Below, piece by piece: positions 17,994-27,839 of a DNA stretch of 59,291 bases (positions are counted from its first letter, which is position 1; each line of letters opens with the position of its first letter). The DNA is taken from positions 10,532 through 69,822 of the forward strand of contig PKYZ01000196.1 in assembly GCA_003132865.1 (NCBI GenBank). Reading direction: 5' to 3'. The DNA is from Bryobacterales bacterium (lineage in GTDB: Bacteria; Acidobacteriota; Terriglobia; Bryobacterales; Bryobacteraceae). The translations under genes and the position numbers were made by a program. The notes under the pieces were generated by a model that was given only the letters and a program-made list of their open reading frames with translations, was not told the DNA's origin and made no database searches.

Positions 17994-18992
17994 ATGCAAC
18001 CTTATCGAGCTACCGTCGTCGGAAGTTTTCCCCGGCCCGCGGCCGTGTCCGACACCATGAAGCGGCCCACCGTGCCGCAGTCCGAGATCGACGAAATCAT
18101 CCGCTGGGCGGTGTGCGAACAGGTCGAACTCGGACTGGAAACCGTGACCGACGGCGAAGGATATCGCGAGAACATGTATTACTTCTACCAGAAGCGCCTG
18201 GACGGCGTTTCCATGGAATACATGGTTCCGCAGTCGTTCGGGACCGCTGGTTTCGGAATCGAGTGCGCGCGCGTAGTTGGAGAAATCCGGAATCCGCGGT
18301 TCAACCTGGCGCACAACTGGAGAGTGGCGCGCGAGGTAGCGCCGCCCGGCGTGGTTGTGAAGCAGACTGTGACCGGACCGCACGTGCTGACCCGTTTCAG
18401 CGTGAATGAGCGCCCGGATCTGTATCCCGACGACCAGGCGCTCTGCCGGGCCTATGCCGAGGTGTTGCGGCAGGAACTGAAAGAGGTGATCGCCGCGGGG
18501 TGCGAGCATATTCAATTCGATGAGCCCATGTGGACGGAGTCGCCCGCGCAGAGCGAATGGGCTGCAGGGATACTGAATGAACTGATCGGCTCGTTGGGCG
18601 GCGTACGGGTGGGATTGCACGTCTGCGGCGGCAATCCGCGCCGGAAGCGCGTGTACTTCACGAAGTATACCGACCTGGCGCCCGCATTTCGGAGGGCGCA
18701 CATTGACGAGGTGCTGTTGGAGCACTGCACCCTTGGCTACGACCTGATGGATCTGTGGAAGCTTTGGGATTTCCGCGGAGACCTGGGGCTGGGGGTAGTA
18801 GACCAGCGCAGCGATGCGATTGAAACGCCGCAGGTGATTCGGGAGAGGCTGAAGCCTGCGCTGGCGTATTTCCCGCCGGAGCGGCTGCTGTTGACCAGCG
18901 AGTGTGGCTTCGGGCACGTGCCGATCGAAATCACGCGCGCGAAACTGAGTGTTCTTGTGCGGACGTGCCGGGAACTCAGGAGCGTGCCGTGA
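17994..18992 (+). CDS. MetE-type (cobalamin-independent) methyltransferase-like protein
   Basis: At 332 residues it corresponds only to the C-terminal catalytic half of cobalamin-independent methionine synthase. It begins YRATVVGSFPRP, typical of this family. The zinc ligands are present: GLHVCGG gives His and Cys, DEPMW the acidic strand, and LLTSECGFGH the late Cys. It lacks the N-terminal half needed for folate binding in MetE, so the methyl donor may be something else, such as a methylated sugar or small thiol. It is first in a tight five-gene run: its stop overlaps the next start by four bases (GTGA). True methionine synthesis is possible but less likely in this setting. Confidence 0.82.
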   Translation: MQPYRATVVGSFPRPAAVSDTMKRPTVPQSEIDEIIRWAVCEQVELGLETVTDGEGYRENMYYFYQKRLDGVSMEYMVPQSFGTAGFGIECARVVGEIRNPRFNLAHNWRVAREVAPPGVVVKQTVTGPHVLTRFSVNERPDLYPDDQALCRAYAEVLRQELKEVIAAGCEHIQFDEPMWTESPAQSEWAAGILNELIGSLGGVRVGLHVCGGNPRRKRVYFTKYTDLAPAFRRAHIDEVLLEHCTLGYDLMDLWKLWDFRGDLGLGVVDQRSDAIETPQVIRERLKPALAYFPPERLLLTSECGFGHVPIEITRAKLSVLVRTCRELRSVP

Positions 18993-20653
18993 AGCGGGCG
19001 GCTCTGCTCCTCGCTCTGGGCGCGCTGCTGATCTATGCGGATCGCGCCGCGCGCCAGCCTTATCCCGGCTTCGTGCGGTTGAGGTTCGATATCCACGATG
19101 AAGATGGCCGCCCCACCGGGGTGCGCGTGCGCGTGACCAATGTGGCGGGACAATACTTCGCGCCTCTGGGCCATCTGCCTAAACCGGATGTCACGCAGCG
19201 CTGTTCCGGCGACTTGATCCTCGGGGACGGCGAGTCTACACCGCTCACGCTCTACGCGCTGGTCCATGATGGCGCGGAGATCGATCTGCGGCCCGGCAGG
19301 TACCATATCGAGGCCAGCAAGGGTTATGAATACGAGTTTCTGCGAAAGGATCTGGTCCTCGCGGAGTCGGCGCAATCCGGCCAAACCATCAAGGTGCCGC
19401 TCGACCGGTTCGCCGATTTTGAGCGCAAGGGATGGTATGCGGGTGACACGCATATCCATTTCCCCGATCCGAGCGGTGTGCGCTACGAAATGGAATGCGA
19501 AGGGCTGAGGGTATGCAGCATCCTGTTGCTAAAAAATGGATACAAGGATGGGCGGCCGGGCGACGGCAACTTTTGGAACGTCGAGCATTTCACCGGCCAG
19601 CTGTCCCCGGTTTCCGATTCCCGCTATTTCGTAAAGGTGGGCGAGGAGTTCCGTCACGGCCTGCTGGCTCACTTGATTTTTCAGAATTTGAAATCGATTG
19701 TGTGGCCGGTTTCGACCGGCGGGCTGCGCGAAAACGGCGTGGGCGGTTATGATTGGCCGCTCATGCTGCATTCGAGCGACGAAGCGCACGCGCAGGGCGG
19801 GCTCGTGACGTGGGCCCACTGGCCGTATCCTTCGCTCGAAGCGCCGCTCGATATCGCCCTGGGCCGCATCGATTCGATCGATCTGCTGACCACGGGCGAT
19901 CCGTTCGAGCACCATCCCATTCTGGTGGACGTGTACAAAATGCGCGGCCCCAAGGTATATTCGCTGGCTCCGGTGGATGTGTACTACCACTACCTGAACT
20001 GCGGCTTTCACGTGGCGCTGTCGTCCGGCTCCGACAAGATGGCGCTGAACCCGCCGTTGGGAAGCGCGCGTACCTATGTGAGAACGGATGCTCCCCTGAC
20101 CTACGATTCCTGGATCGAAGGTATCCGCAAGGGTCACACCTTCGCCACGAACTATCCGCTCCTGGAGTTCTCCGTCAACGGCGTGGGGCCGGGCGACACG
20201 GTGAAACTCAAGCCCGGCAAGGTGCGCCTGGCGGTGAAGGCCAGCACGGTGTCGATCGAGCCTTACGATGTGCTGGAGATCGTTTACAACGGAAAGGTGG
20301 TCTGGAGCGTCAGGCCTTCCGGCGGCCGTTACGCGGCGGCGATCGACGAGTCCATCGAAGTGGATCGCGGCGGATGGATCGCGGCGCGGGCGCATGGACG
20401 CAAGATGCTGCCGTATGGCGCAACCTGGTGGCAGATGCCGGTTTTCGCCCACACTTCGCCGGTCTATCTCGATATGCCGGGCCGGCCTGCGCCCGCCGCG
20501 GAATCCGCCCGGCTGTTTCTCGACCAGTTGGATTATCTGGAGCGATGGGCGCGGCAGGGGAACTTCCCGACTGAAGACAATCGCCGCGAGGCGCTGGACC
20601 TGGTGCGGCAGGCCAGAGAGATCTACCAGCGCCTGGCACGCGAGGGATCGTAG
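18989..20653 (+). CDS. CehA/McbA-type metallohydrolase, exported
   Basis: A 554-residue protein starting with GTG at 18989, chosen because it overlaps the previous stop and yields a signal peptide (KRAALLLALGALLIYADRAA). An Ig-like N-terminal region (residues 25-150) is followed by a PHP-like metal-dependent hydrolase domain: GWYAGDTHIHFPDP holds the metal-binding His-x-His, with WAHWPYP, DPFEHHP and VALSSGSDKM further along. Relatives hydrolyse esters, carbamates or phosphoesters in the periplasm. It ends three bases before the solute-binding-like gene. In context it may remove an ester or other substituent from an imported or surface glycan. Substrate is unknown. Confidence 0.82.
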   Translation: MKRAALLLALGALLIYADRAARQPYPGFVRLRFDIHDEDGRPTGVRVRVTNVAGQYFAPLGHLPKPDVTQRCSGDLILGDGESTPLTLYALVHDGAEIDLRPGRYHIEASKGYEYEFLRKDLVLAESAQSGQTIKVPLDRFADFERKGWYAGDTHIHFPDPSGVRYEMECEGLRVCSILLLKNGYKDGRPGDGNFWNVEHFTGQLSPVSDSRYFVKVGEEFRHGLLAHLIFQNLKSIVWPVSTGGLRENGVGGYDWPLMLHSSDEAHAQGGLVTWAHWPYPSLEAPLDIALGRIDSIDLLTTGDPFEHHPILVDVYKMRGPKVYSLAPVDVYYHYLNCGFHVALSSGSDKMALNPPLGSARTYVRTDAPLTYDSWIEGIRKGHTFATNYPLLEFSVNGVGPGDTVKLKPGKVRLAVKASTVSIEPYDVLEIVYNGKVVWSVRPSGGRYAAAIDESIEVDRGGWIAARAHGRKMLPYGATWWQMPVFAHTSPVYLDMPGRPAPAAESARLFLDQLDYLERWARQGNFPTEDNRREALDLVRQAREIYQRLAREGS

Positions 20654-20656
20654 CGC

Positions 20657-21817
20657 ATGATCGAACTGCGGGGCATTACCTGGGACCACACGCGGGGCTA
20701 CCTGCCCATGGTGGCCACCGCACAACGGTTCTCGGAACTCAATCCTCGGATCGGCATTTCCTGGGAGAAGCGCGCTCTGCAGCGATTCGCCGATTGGCAG
20801 ATCGAACAGCTCGCCGATCACTTCGATCTGCTGGTGATCGATCACCCGTTCGTTGGCACGGCCGCCGAGTGCGGCTGTCTGCTTCCGCTGGATGAACATC
20901 TGCCGGAGGCCTTCCTTGCTGAGCAGACGGCAAGCTCCGTGGGCCGCTCGCACGAGAGCTACTTTTTTGGGCGTCATCAGTGGGCTCTGGCGATCGACGC
21001 GGCTGCTCCGGTGAGCGGCTGGCGCCCGGACCTGATCGAGGCCGCGCGCGCACATGTTCCGGAGACATGGCAGGAACTGCTGGAGCTGGCGCGACGCGGT
21101 CTGGTAACCATCCCTGGAGTTCCAATAGACAGCCTGATGAACTTTTATATGCTGTGCCTGGCAATCGGAGAAGAGCCGTTTCAACACTCTGGTGCGGTAG
21201 TCTCGATGGAGACCGGCCTGCGGGTGCTCGGCATGTTGCGGGAACTCGCCGGATTAGTATCTTCCGAGTGCGCCACGCGGAACCCGATTGCGCTTTGGGA
21301 GGAGTTGTCGTCCGGCGACTCCGCCGCGCTCTGCCCTTTCGCCTACGGCTACTCGAACTACTCCAGGCCCGGCTATGCGAAACACATTCTCGAATTTGGG
21401 GGTTTGATCGGGATCGAAGGCCGGCGTTGCCGTTCCACGCTGGGCGGAGCTGGTTTGGCTGTCTCGTCGCGCTGCGAGCAGCCCGGCGCGGCTGTGGAAT
21501 ATTGCCGGTTCGTGGCCAGCTCCGCGTGCCAGGCCGGACTCTATTTCGAGTCGGGCGGGCAACCCGGGCATCGCCGGGCGTGGCTCGATCCCGAAGTAAA
21601 CCGGCGCAGCAATCAATTCTTCCAAAATACACTCGCGACGGTGGATGAGGCCTGGCTGCGGCCATGCTGCCACGGCTATCTCGATTTTCAAGATGCCGCC
21701 GGGCCGATAGTGCACGAGTGCATCTGGCGCGGGGGAGATGCCAGCGCCGCAATCGAACGGCTGAACGGCATGGCGGCCCGCTTAAAGACTACTGCTGACC
21801 TGGAGTATGTTCCATGA
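20657..21817 (+). CDS. Solute-binding-protein fold without signal peptide
   Basis: The 386-residue product resembles family-1 extracellular solute-binding proteins: [21 protein letters not shown] at the start, [18 protein letters not shown], and a hinge-type C-terminal lobe. It begins directly with the first strand and has no signal peptide or lipobox. No ABC permease or ATPase for sugars is nearby. I infer that it works in the cytoplasm as a small-molecule sensor, carrier or enzyme subunit. It is locked between the CehA-like gene (3-base gap) and the CoA-transferase (4-base ATGA overlap). Similar proteins are, to my knowledge, often seen next to CaiB/MaoC genes in other bacteria, with no assigned function. 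Confidence 0.75.
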   Translation: MIELRGITWDHTRGYLPMVATAQRFSELNPRIGISWEKRALQRFADWQIEQLADHFDLLVIDHPFVGTAAECGCLLPLDEHLPEAFLAEQTASSVGRSHESYFFGRHQWALAIDAAAPVSGWRPDLIEAARAHVPETWQELLELARRGLVTIPGVPIDSLMNFYMLCLAIGEEPFQHSGAVVSMETGLRVLGMLRELAGLVSSECATRNPIALWEELSSGDSAALCPFAYGYSNYSRPGYAKHILEFGGLIGIEGRRCRSTLGGAGLAVSSRCEQPGAAVEYCRFVASSACQAGLYFESGGQPGHRRAWLDPEVNRRSNQFFQNTLATVDEAWLRPCCHGYLDFQDAAGPIVHECIWRGGDASAAIERLNGMAARLKTTADLEYVP

Positions 21818-22980
21818 AACCACTTGAGGGTTTGGTTGTGCTGGATTTCAGCCAGTTCCTGGCGGGCCCTGCGGCGGCGCTACGCCTGGCCGATCTCGGC
21901 GCGCGCGTGATCAAGATCGAACGCCCGCAAACCGGCGATCTCTGCCGCCAGCTCTACATCTCAAACCTGCAGCTCGATGGCGACAGCACCTTGTTTCATT
22001 CGATTAATCGCAACAAGGAGAGCTTTGCAGCGGATCTCAAGGAAGAGAGCGACCGGCAGATCGTGCGCGGCCTGGTGGCGCGGGCCGATGTCCTCATCGA
22101 GAACTTCCGGCCTGGCGTGATCGAGCGTCTGGGGTTCGACTACGAAACCGTGCGCGCCTACAACGAGCGGTTGGTGTACGCCGAAGTCACGGGATATGGC
22201 AAGGACGGCCCGTGGCGCGAGAAGCCCGGGCAAGACCTCCTGATCCAATCTCTATCGGGCCTGACGTGGCTGAACGGGGATGCGGACCGCCCGCCCACGC
22301 CGTTCGGGTTGGCCGTTGCCGATCTGTTCGCGGGCGCGCACCTGGTGCAGGGCATACTGGCGTGCCTGGTCCGCCGCGGAATCACGGGGCGCGGCGGCCG
22401 CGTTGAAGTCAGCCTGCTGGAGTCGATCCTCGACATTCAGTTTGAGGTGCTGACCACATATCTCAACGACGGGGGCAAACCTCCGGAGCGCAGCACCGTG
22501 AACAATGCGCACGCCTATCTCGGCGCGCCCTACGGGATCTATGCGACGGCGGATGGCTACCTGGCTCTGGCGATGGGCTCCGTAACCAGGCTGGGCGAGT
22601 TGCTCGGCTGCCCCGCGCTGGCCGCCTACAGCGATCCCAAATCCTGGTTCGCGCGCAGGGATGAGATCAAGCGTGTCCTGGTCGAACATCTGAAAACGCA
22701 AACAACCACGTACTGGCTGGCGATCCTGGAACCCGCCGATATCTGGTGCTCGGACGTCTTTACCTGGGACCGCCTGATGCAGCACCAGGCATTCCAGAAG
22801 CTGGACATGATACAGGAAGTAATCAGCCACAACGGTTCTATCATGAGGACCACCCGGTGTCCGATCCGGATTGATGGCGAGATTTACAAATATGAGAGCG
22901 GCGCGCCGCGTGTGGGGCAGCACACCGCGAAGATCATGGAGCAGTTCGGTCTGGCGGAGCGCGCGGCGAATGAGGCGTGA
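21814..22980 (+). CDS. CaiB/BaiF family (class III) CoA-transferase
   Basis: A 388-residue class III CoA-transferase. [21 protein letters not shown] is the standard N-terminus; [32 protein letters not shown] and [20 protein letters not shown] (127-146) are the diagnostic blocks of the interlocked-dimer fold. It should move CoA from one acyl group to another carboxylic acid in the cytoplasm. The start overlaps the previous stop (ATGA) and the MaoC follows three bases after its stop. Together they suggest activation of a carboxylic acid to its CoA ester followed by hydration or dehydration. The acid is unidentified; a sugar acid is plausible from the locus. Confidence 0.92.
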   Translation: MKPLEGLVVLDFSQFLAGPAAALRLADLGARVIKIERPQTGDLCRQLYISNLQLDGDSTLFHSINRNKESFAADLKEESDRQIVRGLVARADVLIENFRPGVIERLGFDYETVRAYNERLVYAEVTGYGKDGPWREKPGQDLLIQSLSGLTWLNGDADRPPTPFGLAVADLFAGAHLVQGILACLVRRGITGRGGRVEVSLLESILDIQFEVLTTYLNDGGKPPERSTVNNAHAYLGAPYGIYATADGYLALAMGSVTRLGELLGCPALAAYSDPKSWFARRDEIKRVLVEHLKTQTTTYWLAILEPADIWCSDVFTWDRLMQHQAFQKLDMIQEVISHNGSIMRTTRCPIRIDGEIYKYESGAPRVGQHTAKIMEQFGLAERAANEA

Positions 22981-22983
22981 ACT

Positions 22984-23442
22984 ATGATCGTTTCCCGGCA
23001 CTTTGAAGACTATGAGACCGGCTCCTTTCGCGAAACCCTCGGCCGGACCATCACGGAATCCGACGTCGTCATTCACGCGGGCCAGACCGGCGACTTCTAC
23101 CCGCACCACATGGATGCCGAATGGTGCAAGAGCCAGCCGTTTGGCCAGCGGATCGCACACGGCACGCTGATCTTTAGCATTTCCGTCGGCATGACGGCCG
23201 GAGATGTGAATTCCGTGGCCTTCTCCTACGGCTATGACCGCCTCCGCTTCATCAAACCTGTTTTCATTGGGGATACCCTGCATGTCCGCGTGACCATCAA
23301 GGAAAAGCGGGACGCTCCGAAGTCGCCCCGGCACGGCGTGGTCGTCGAGCAATGTGAAGCCTTCAATCAGCGTGGAGAAGTCGTGCTGGCCTGCGAACAC
23401 CTGTTGATGGTCGAACGCAGGCCGAACGTCACCGGCCAGTGA
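22984..23442 (+). CDS. MaoC-like enoyl-CoA hydratase
   Basis: The protein has 152 residues, the usual length for single-domain MaoC hydratases. [11 protein letters not shown] starts the hot-dog fold; [15 protein letters not shown] contains the Asp and His expected of the catalytic hydratase pair; [17 protein letters not shown] and [20 protein letters not shown] follow. It is the last gene of the five-gene operon and should act on the CoA ester produced by the transferase upstream. Its final 14 bases overlap the end of the opposite-strand solute-binding-like gene. It is a paralogue of the MaoC at 12340 but has the more classical active site. Confidence 0.92.
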   Translation: MIVSRHFEDYETGSFRETLGRTITESDVVIHAGQTGDFYPHHMDAEWCKSQPFGQRIAHGTLIFSISVGMTAGDVNSVAFSYGYDRLRFIKPVFIGDTLHVRVTIKEKRDAPKSPRHGVVVEQCEAFNQRGEVVLACEHLLMVERRPNVTGQ

Positions 23443-24637
23443 TCCTGAGGGCGCTCTGCGCCCTCTCGACTATGGTCTTCACGGGCTCGCGGCTGTTGAT
23501 GGTTTCCATCACCATCCTGTCGATCACTTCGCCGATATGCGGCCAGTCCGCGCGCCTGGGCATTTCGCGCGCATGGGCATGCAGATCCTCCATCCTGCGA
23601 TAGAAGGGAATCACGCGGTTTACATTCTTGTCCATCCAGGTGGACTTCCTGCAGCCGATGGCGCCTTCCAGCGTGAGGAGCTTATCCATGGCGGGACTGG
23701 CGCAGTGGCGCAGGAAGCGCCAGGCAATCTCCCGGTGCGGGCTTCCCGCCGCAATCGAGAGAATCCAATAGATATTCAAAGAAGTGCCGGTGCAACCCTC
23801 CGCATGTGGGATCTCCGCCACGCCGACGCACCCCTTCACGCGGGATTCGGGAATCGTTTGCGCCATAGCGGCGAAGCCGAACCAGTTCACCATCAGGGCA
23901 ACTTCGCCATTCGCGAAGGCGTAGCCCGTCTTCACGGAGTCCATGTCGCGGGACGCCGGGTGAACCGCCTCCTTATCGTCCAACATAAGCCTGTAGAACT
24001 CCAACGCTTCGACGGCCTGCGGCGTATCGAGCCGCAAATTGCCCTGACTATCGAGCAGTTCGCCGCCGCGCGTCCACAACTGGAGGCAAAAGTCGTAGAC
24101 GGTGTTGTGGCCGTCCGGATACGCGGCGTACACCGTCCCGTACAGGCCTTTCTCCTTGCGCGTGAGACGCTGCGCCAGTTGCCGGAATTCGCTCCAGGTT
24201 TCGGGCAGCCGCGCGGGATCTTCCAACAGGTCCGTGCGGTAGATCAGGCATTCCGGTCCGTCGTGATAGGGGAGCCCCAGCACCTCGCCTTCGACTTCTT
24301 GCAGGCGCAGCAGCGAGGGCGTCCAGGCGTTGGGATAACCTTCCGGTGGATTGGACCGCAGCATCGGGGCCAAATCCACCAGCGCGCGCTTTTCGTGCGC
24401 CGAAGCGACCCAGTCCGTGTTGATGAAGGCGACGTCCCAGTCGCCGTTCCGCAAGCCGTCCCGGTCGAACAGGCTCTCGCTCAATGGATGCAGGTCGAGT
24501 TCCGGCGCATCCAGTTCCAAACCGGTGTTTTCGGAGGCCTCGAAAGCATCCCACTGTTTCCGGACTGCCGATCGAAACGGGCCGAACTTGCGAATGGCGA
24601 CGCGAAAGAGATTCTGGCGCGGGCGGGACGGTTCCAT
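23429..24637 (-). CDS. Second solute-binding-protein fold without signal peptide
   Basis: This 402-residue protein has the family-1 sugar-binding layout ([66 protein letters not shown]). The N-terminus [17 protein letters not shown] is charged, with no signal peptide or lipobox. It differs in sequence from the gene at 20657 but shares fold type and apparent cytoplasmic location. It faces the MaoC gene convergently, with a 14-base overlap, and diverges from a GH29 gene with 98 bases between. No transporter partners are present. I infer a function tied to the CoA-transferase module; an unusual non-classical export cannot be excluded. Confidence 0.78.
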   Translation of the reverse strand: MEPSRPRQNLFRVAIRKFGPFRSAVRKQWDAFEASENTGLELDAPELDLHPLSESLFDRDGLRNGDWDVAFINTDWVASAHEKRALVDLAPMLRSNPPEGYPNAWTPSLLRLQEVEGEVLGLPYHDGPECLIYRTDLLEDPARLPETWSEFRQLAQRLTRKEKGLYGTVYAAYPDGHNTVYDFCLQLWTRGGELLDSQGNLRLDTPQAVEALEFYRLMLDDKEAVHPASRDMDSVKTGYAFANGEVALMVNWFGFAAMAQTIPESRVKGCVGVAEIPHAEGCTGTSLNIYWILSIAAGSPHREIAWRFLRHCASPAMDKLLTLEGAIGCRKSTWMDKNVNRVIPFYRRMEDLHAHAREMPRRADWPHIGEVIDRMVMETINSREPVKTIVERAQSALRITGR

Positions 24638-24735
24638 ATCGACCGGCCTATTCTAGCACCGGCCGCTCCCGCTGACAGGCTCTCTGCTGTACACTCATAA
24701 GCGAACACGATCCACAAGTCGAGGTCCCGTGCAAC

Positions 24736-26187
24736 ATGAGAATCAGTCGAGCTGTTTCGAAGACCGCAGTTGCCATTGCCGGATTGGCCTGTGTTCTTCC
24801 CGGCATTCCGCCGGCCGCGGCGCAAAGCAAGGCAGGCCGGTACCAGCCCACGAGCGAATCCCTTCGCCAGCACAAAGTGCCCACGTGGTTTGAAGACGCC
24901 AAGTTCGGGATTTTCGTCCACTGGGGAGTCTATTCAGTTCCGGCATACCACGAATGGTATGTAGCCTTCATCAGTCCGAAGGCGGGATTTGGATTTCTTT
25001 TTGGCCGTCCGCCGTTCAATGCAACACCCGGAAACCTGCCGGAAGAGCTGTACAAATCCAGAATCGTCGAGGACGCGGTCAAGTATCACATCGCCAACTG
25101 GGGAGCGGATTTCCCGTACGACGATTTCATCCCCATGTTCAAGGCCGAGAAGTTCGACCCGGCTGCCTGGGCCGACTTGTTCCGCGAAGCGGGCGCCAGG
25201 TATGTCGTTCTGACTGCCAAGCACGGCGACGAGTTCGCGCTCTGGCCGACCCAGTTCACTCACCGCAATGCCATGGAGATGGGTCCGCACCGGGACTTGG
25301 CCGGCGACCTGACCAAAGCAGTCCGCCAGAACGGTCTCAAAATGGGTTTCTACCACAACACCACCTACACCTTCTGGGACGCTCGCTACCCGGGCCGCGA
25401 CTGGGTCGATTATATGAACCACTCCATCGAAGAACTCGTGGACCGCTACCACCCCAGCGTGTTGTGGGGCGATGTCACGGAAGGCCCGGTCAAAACCTGG
25501 GACGGCAAACCTCTCCCCGCCGATTACTGGAACAGCAAGCAGGTGCTCGCCTATTTCTACAACCACTCCGAAGATCCAGCCGAAGTGGTGGCGAACGATC
25601 GCTGGGGCCGCGACACCGACGGCAAGATGGTCGGCGACTACGAGACGCCGGAGAGGACGCAGGTGCGCCGCCTATTGAAGGAGAAGTGGGAGGAATGCGA
25701 TTCGCTCGACCCTACCTCCTGGGGCTTCAACCGCCGCTTGAAGGACAGCGAGTACATGACGCCAAACCAGGTTGTGCATTACCTGGTTGACATCGTCAGC
25801 AAGAACGGCAACCTTCTGCTCAACATCGGGCCGAAGGCCGACGGAACTATTTCCGAGATCATGCAGAACATCTTGCGCCAGGTGGGAGAGTGGCTGCGCG
25901 TGAACGGCGAAGCGATCTACGGCTCGCATTATTGGGAACCATACAAGGACGGCGACGTGCGCTTCACGCGCAAAGGCGATACGCTTTACGCCATCGCGCT
26001 CGAATGGCCGGAAGACGAACTCAGGCTGACGTCTCTGGCCGGCAAGGAAGTCACCAAGGTGGAATTGCTGGGCTCGAGCGAAGCTATCCGGTTCAAGGCG
26101 GATGCAAAAGGGCTGGTGATTCAACCCCCGGCCAAGCGTCCCTGTCGATTCGCGTATACATTCAAGATCGCGTGCCGGAATCCGTAA
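24736..26187 (+). CDS. GH29 fucosidase-family glycoside hydrolase
   Basis: A 483-residue secreted enzyme with a signal peptide at 1-29 (hydrophobic VAIAGLACVLPGIPPAAA, cleavage near AAAQS). GH29 features: WFEDAKFGIFVHWGVYS (51-67), TAKHGDEFALW (160-170) where the usual second His is replaced, and SVLWGD placing the likely nucleophile at Asp246. An inserted loop at 72-100 (YHEWYVAFISPKAGFGFLFG) widens the active-site entrance relative to the first enzyme. GNLLLNIGPKADG ends the barrel. The altered KHGD motif hints at a different glycone or linkage. It diverges from the signal-less solute-binding gene. Confidence 0.92.
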   Translation: MRISRAVSKTAVAIAGLACVLPGIPPAAAQSKAGRYQPTSESLRQHKVPTWFEDAKFGIFVHWGVYSVPAYHEWYVAFISPKAGFGFLFGRPPFNATPGNLPEELYKSRIVEDAVKYHIANWGADFPYDDFIPMFKAEKFDPAAWADLFREAGARYVVLTAKHGDEFALWPTQFTHRNAMEMGPHRDLAGDLTKAVRQNGLKMGFYHNTTYTFWDARYPGRDWVDYMNHSIEELVDRYHPSVLWGDVTEGPVKTWDGKPLPADYWNSKQVLAYFYNHSEDPAEVVANDRWGRDTDGKMVGDYETPERTQVRRLLKEKWEECDSLDPTSWGFNRRLKDSEYMTPNQVVHYLVDIVSKNGNLLLNIGPKADGTISEIMQNILRQVGEWLRVNGEAIYGSHYWEPYKDGDVRFTRKGDTLYAIALEWPEDELRLTSLAGKEVTKVELLGSSEAIRFKADAKGLVIQPPAKRPCRFAYTFKIACRNP

Positions 26188-26386
26188 GCTTGATTCTTTG
26201 TAGCATTCGCGGCTCCGTTGCGAAAATCGCGGACGAGGGTTCCCGCGGCACTCCGCGGTTCCCTCGTGGCTCCAGTTTTGCCGCACCCGCTCCTGGTCTT
26301 CACGGATTCCTCCCAACTGGGGTAGGCCGGTTGATGCTCGGTGATGTTCACTGGCATTTCACCAACCGTAGCCAGGAGCGCGAGAC

Positions 26387-27619
26387 ATGCTTCACGATCC
26401 CAGTCACTACACGCCGATGCCCGTCGCGGAAGAAGTGCGGCTCACGCCGCGCGACCGGGAGATCCTTCGTGCGCTGGCGTCCGAATTAGCCGGGATCGCA
26501 GCGCTGCCAGTCCACACAGAGAATGCAAGGCTGTGGCAGAAGCTGAACGATCTCGAATCCGAGCGCCCCATGGTCTGGATCAACGAGATCTGCTGGCACG
26601 AGATGAACGTCGACGACGAGTTGACGCTGCGCACGGAAGACCCCTGGGCGCAAGAGCAGGAACGCGAGATGCGCCGAACGCTGTACCAGTGCGCCACCTG
26701 CCCGGAGACATGATCGTCAGCGACTATCTCACCTGCCCGCTGGCGATTCACAGCCCCGACTTCGGCATCATCGAGGACGTCGATATCGTGACGACGGACG
26801 AGGCGAGCGACATCGTCTCGCGCCACTTCAACATCCAAATCCACGATTTCGACGACCTGGAGAAAATCCGCATGCCCGTGGTGACGCACAACCAGCGCGC
26901 CACCGAACTGCGGTTCCAGGGCATGTGCGACCTGTACGCCGGCATCATGCCTGTCAAGAAGGTCGGGCAGACGCACATCTGGTGCACGCCGTGGGACTAC
27001 CTCATTCGCTGGTGGGGCATCGAAGGGGCGATGCTCGACCTGAGCGAGCGCCCAGCCCTGGTCCACGCGGCCGTGGAGCGCATGGTGGACGCCTGGATGG
27101 CGGAACTGGACCAGTTCGTCGCCCTGAACCTTTTGTCGCTGGATTGCGACAACACGCGCATCGGGTCGGGAGGATACGGCTACACGCGCGAATTACCAGG
27201 ACCGGATTTCGATCCGGCGTGCGTGAAGCCACACAACATGTGGGGATGTTCGAACGCGCAGATCTTCTCGGATGTATCGCCAGCCATGCACTGGGAGTTC
27301 GCCGTGGAGCACGACCTTCGCTGGCTGTCGCGCTGGAAGCTGGTGTACTACGGCTGCTGCGAGCCGCTCGACCGCAAGATCCATATCCTGCGTCGCATCC
27401 CGAACCTGCGGAAGATTTCGGCCAGCCCCTGGTGCAAGACTGAACGCCTCGTTGACAAGCTTGGCCGGGACTACGTGCTCAGCCGCAAACCTAATCAGGC
27501 AGCGGGGCTGTCACGTTGAGCTGATTATGAAGGATATCTCCACGGTCCGCTACCATCCCCAGCGGCTGTGGGAATGGGCGAAGATTGCGATGGAGGTGGC
27601 CGAGGAGTCTGCGGGCTGA
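26387..27619 (+). pseudogene. URO-D/MetE-fold gene with two lesions
   Basis: The gene begins at 26387 with LHDPSHYTPMPVAEEVRLT and reads to YQ near 26690, where the frame breaks: one G appears to be missing, since adding it gives YQWRHLPGDMIVSDYL and the rest continues in the neighbouring frame. That frame carries GGYGYTRELPGPDF, HWEFAVEHDLRWL and KLVYYGCCEPLDRK, the metal-ligand region, then YVLSRKPN. After this about 25 codons and the frame are lost; the family's closing part, GCHVELIMKDISTVRYHPQR, resumes in a third frame and stops at 27619. Members of this family sit in sugar loci and are thought to be corrinoid- or zinc-dependent methyltransferase relatives. A strong start is not clear. 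Two independent lesions make it non-functional. Confidence 0.8.
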
Positions 27620-27839
27620 GTTGCGATACGATTCTCGGCAAGTCGACGTTCCGGAGGTGAGGTCCAGGCATGAGCATGTTCGAGACAGTGGGACAGGCGG
27701 CGGGCGCCTAGCGCGGAAACCGGGCACGTACCAGAAGCTGGAACGCGTGAAGACCGGTTACGGCGCTGTCATCGGGAGCGGGAGATTCCAGGGAGGAGAG
27801 AGCGGTCGGGCGCACTCGACTAAGCTAAGATTAGCATGA

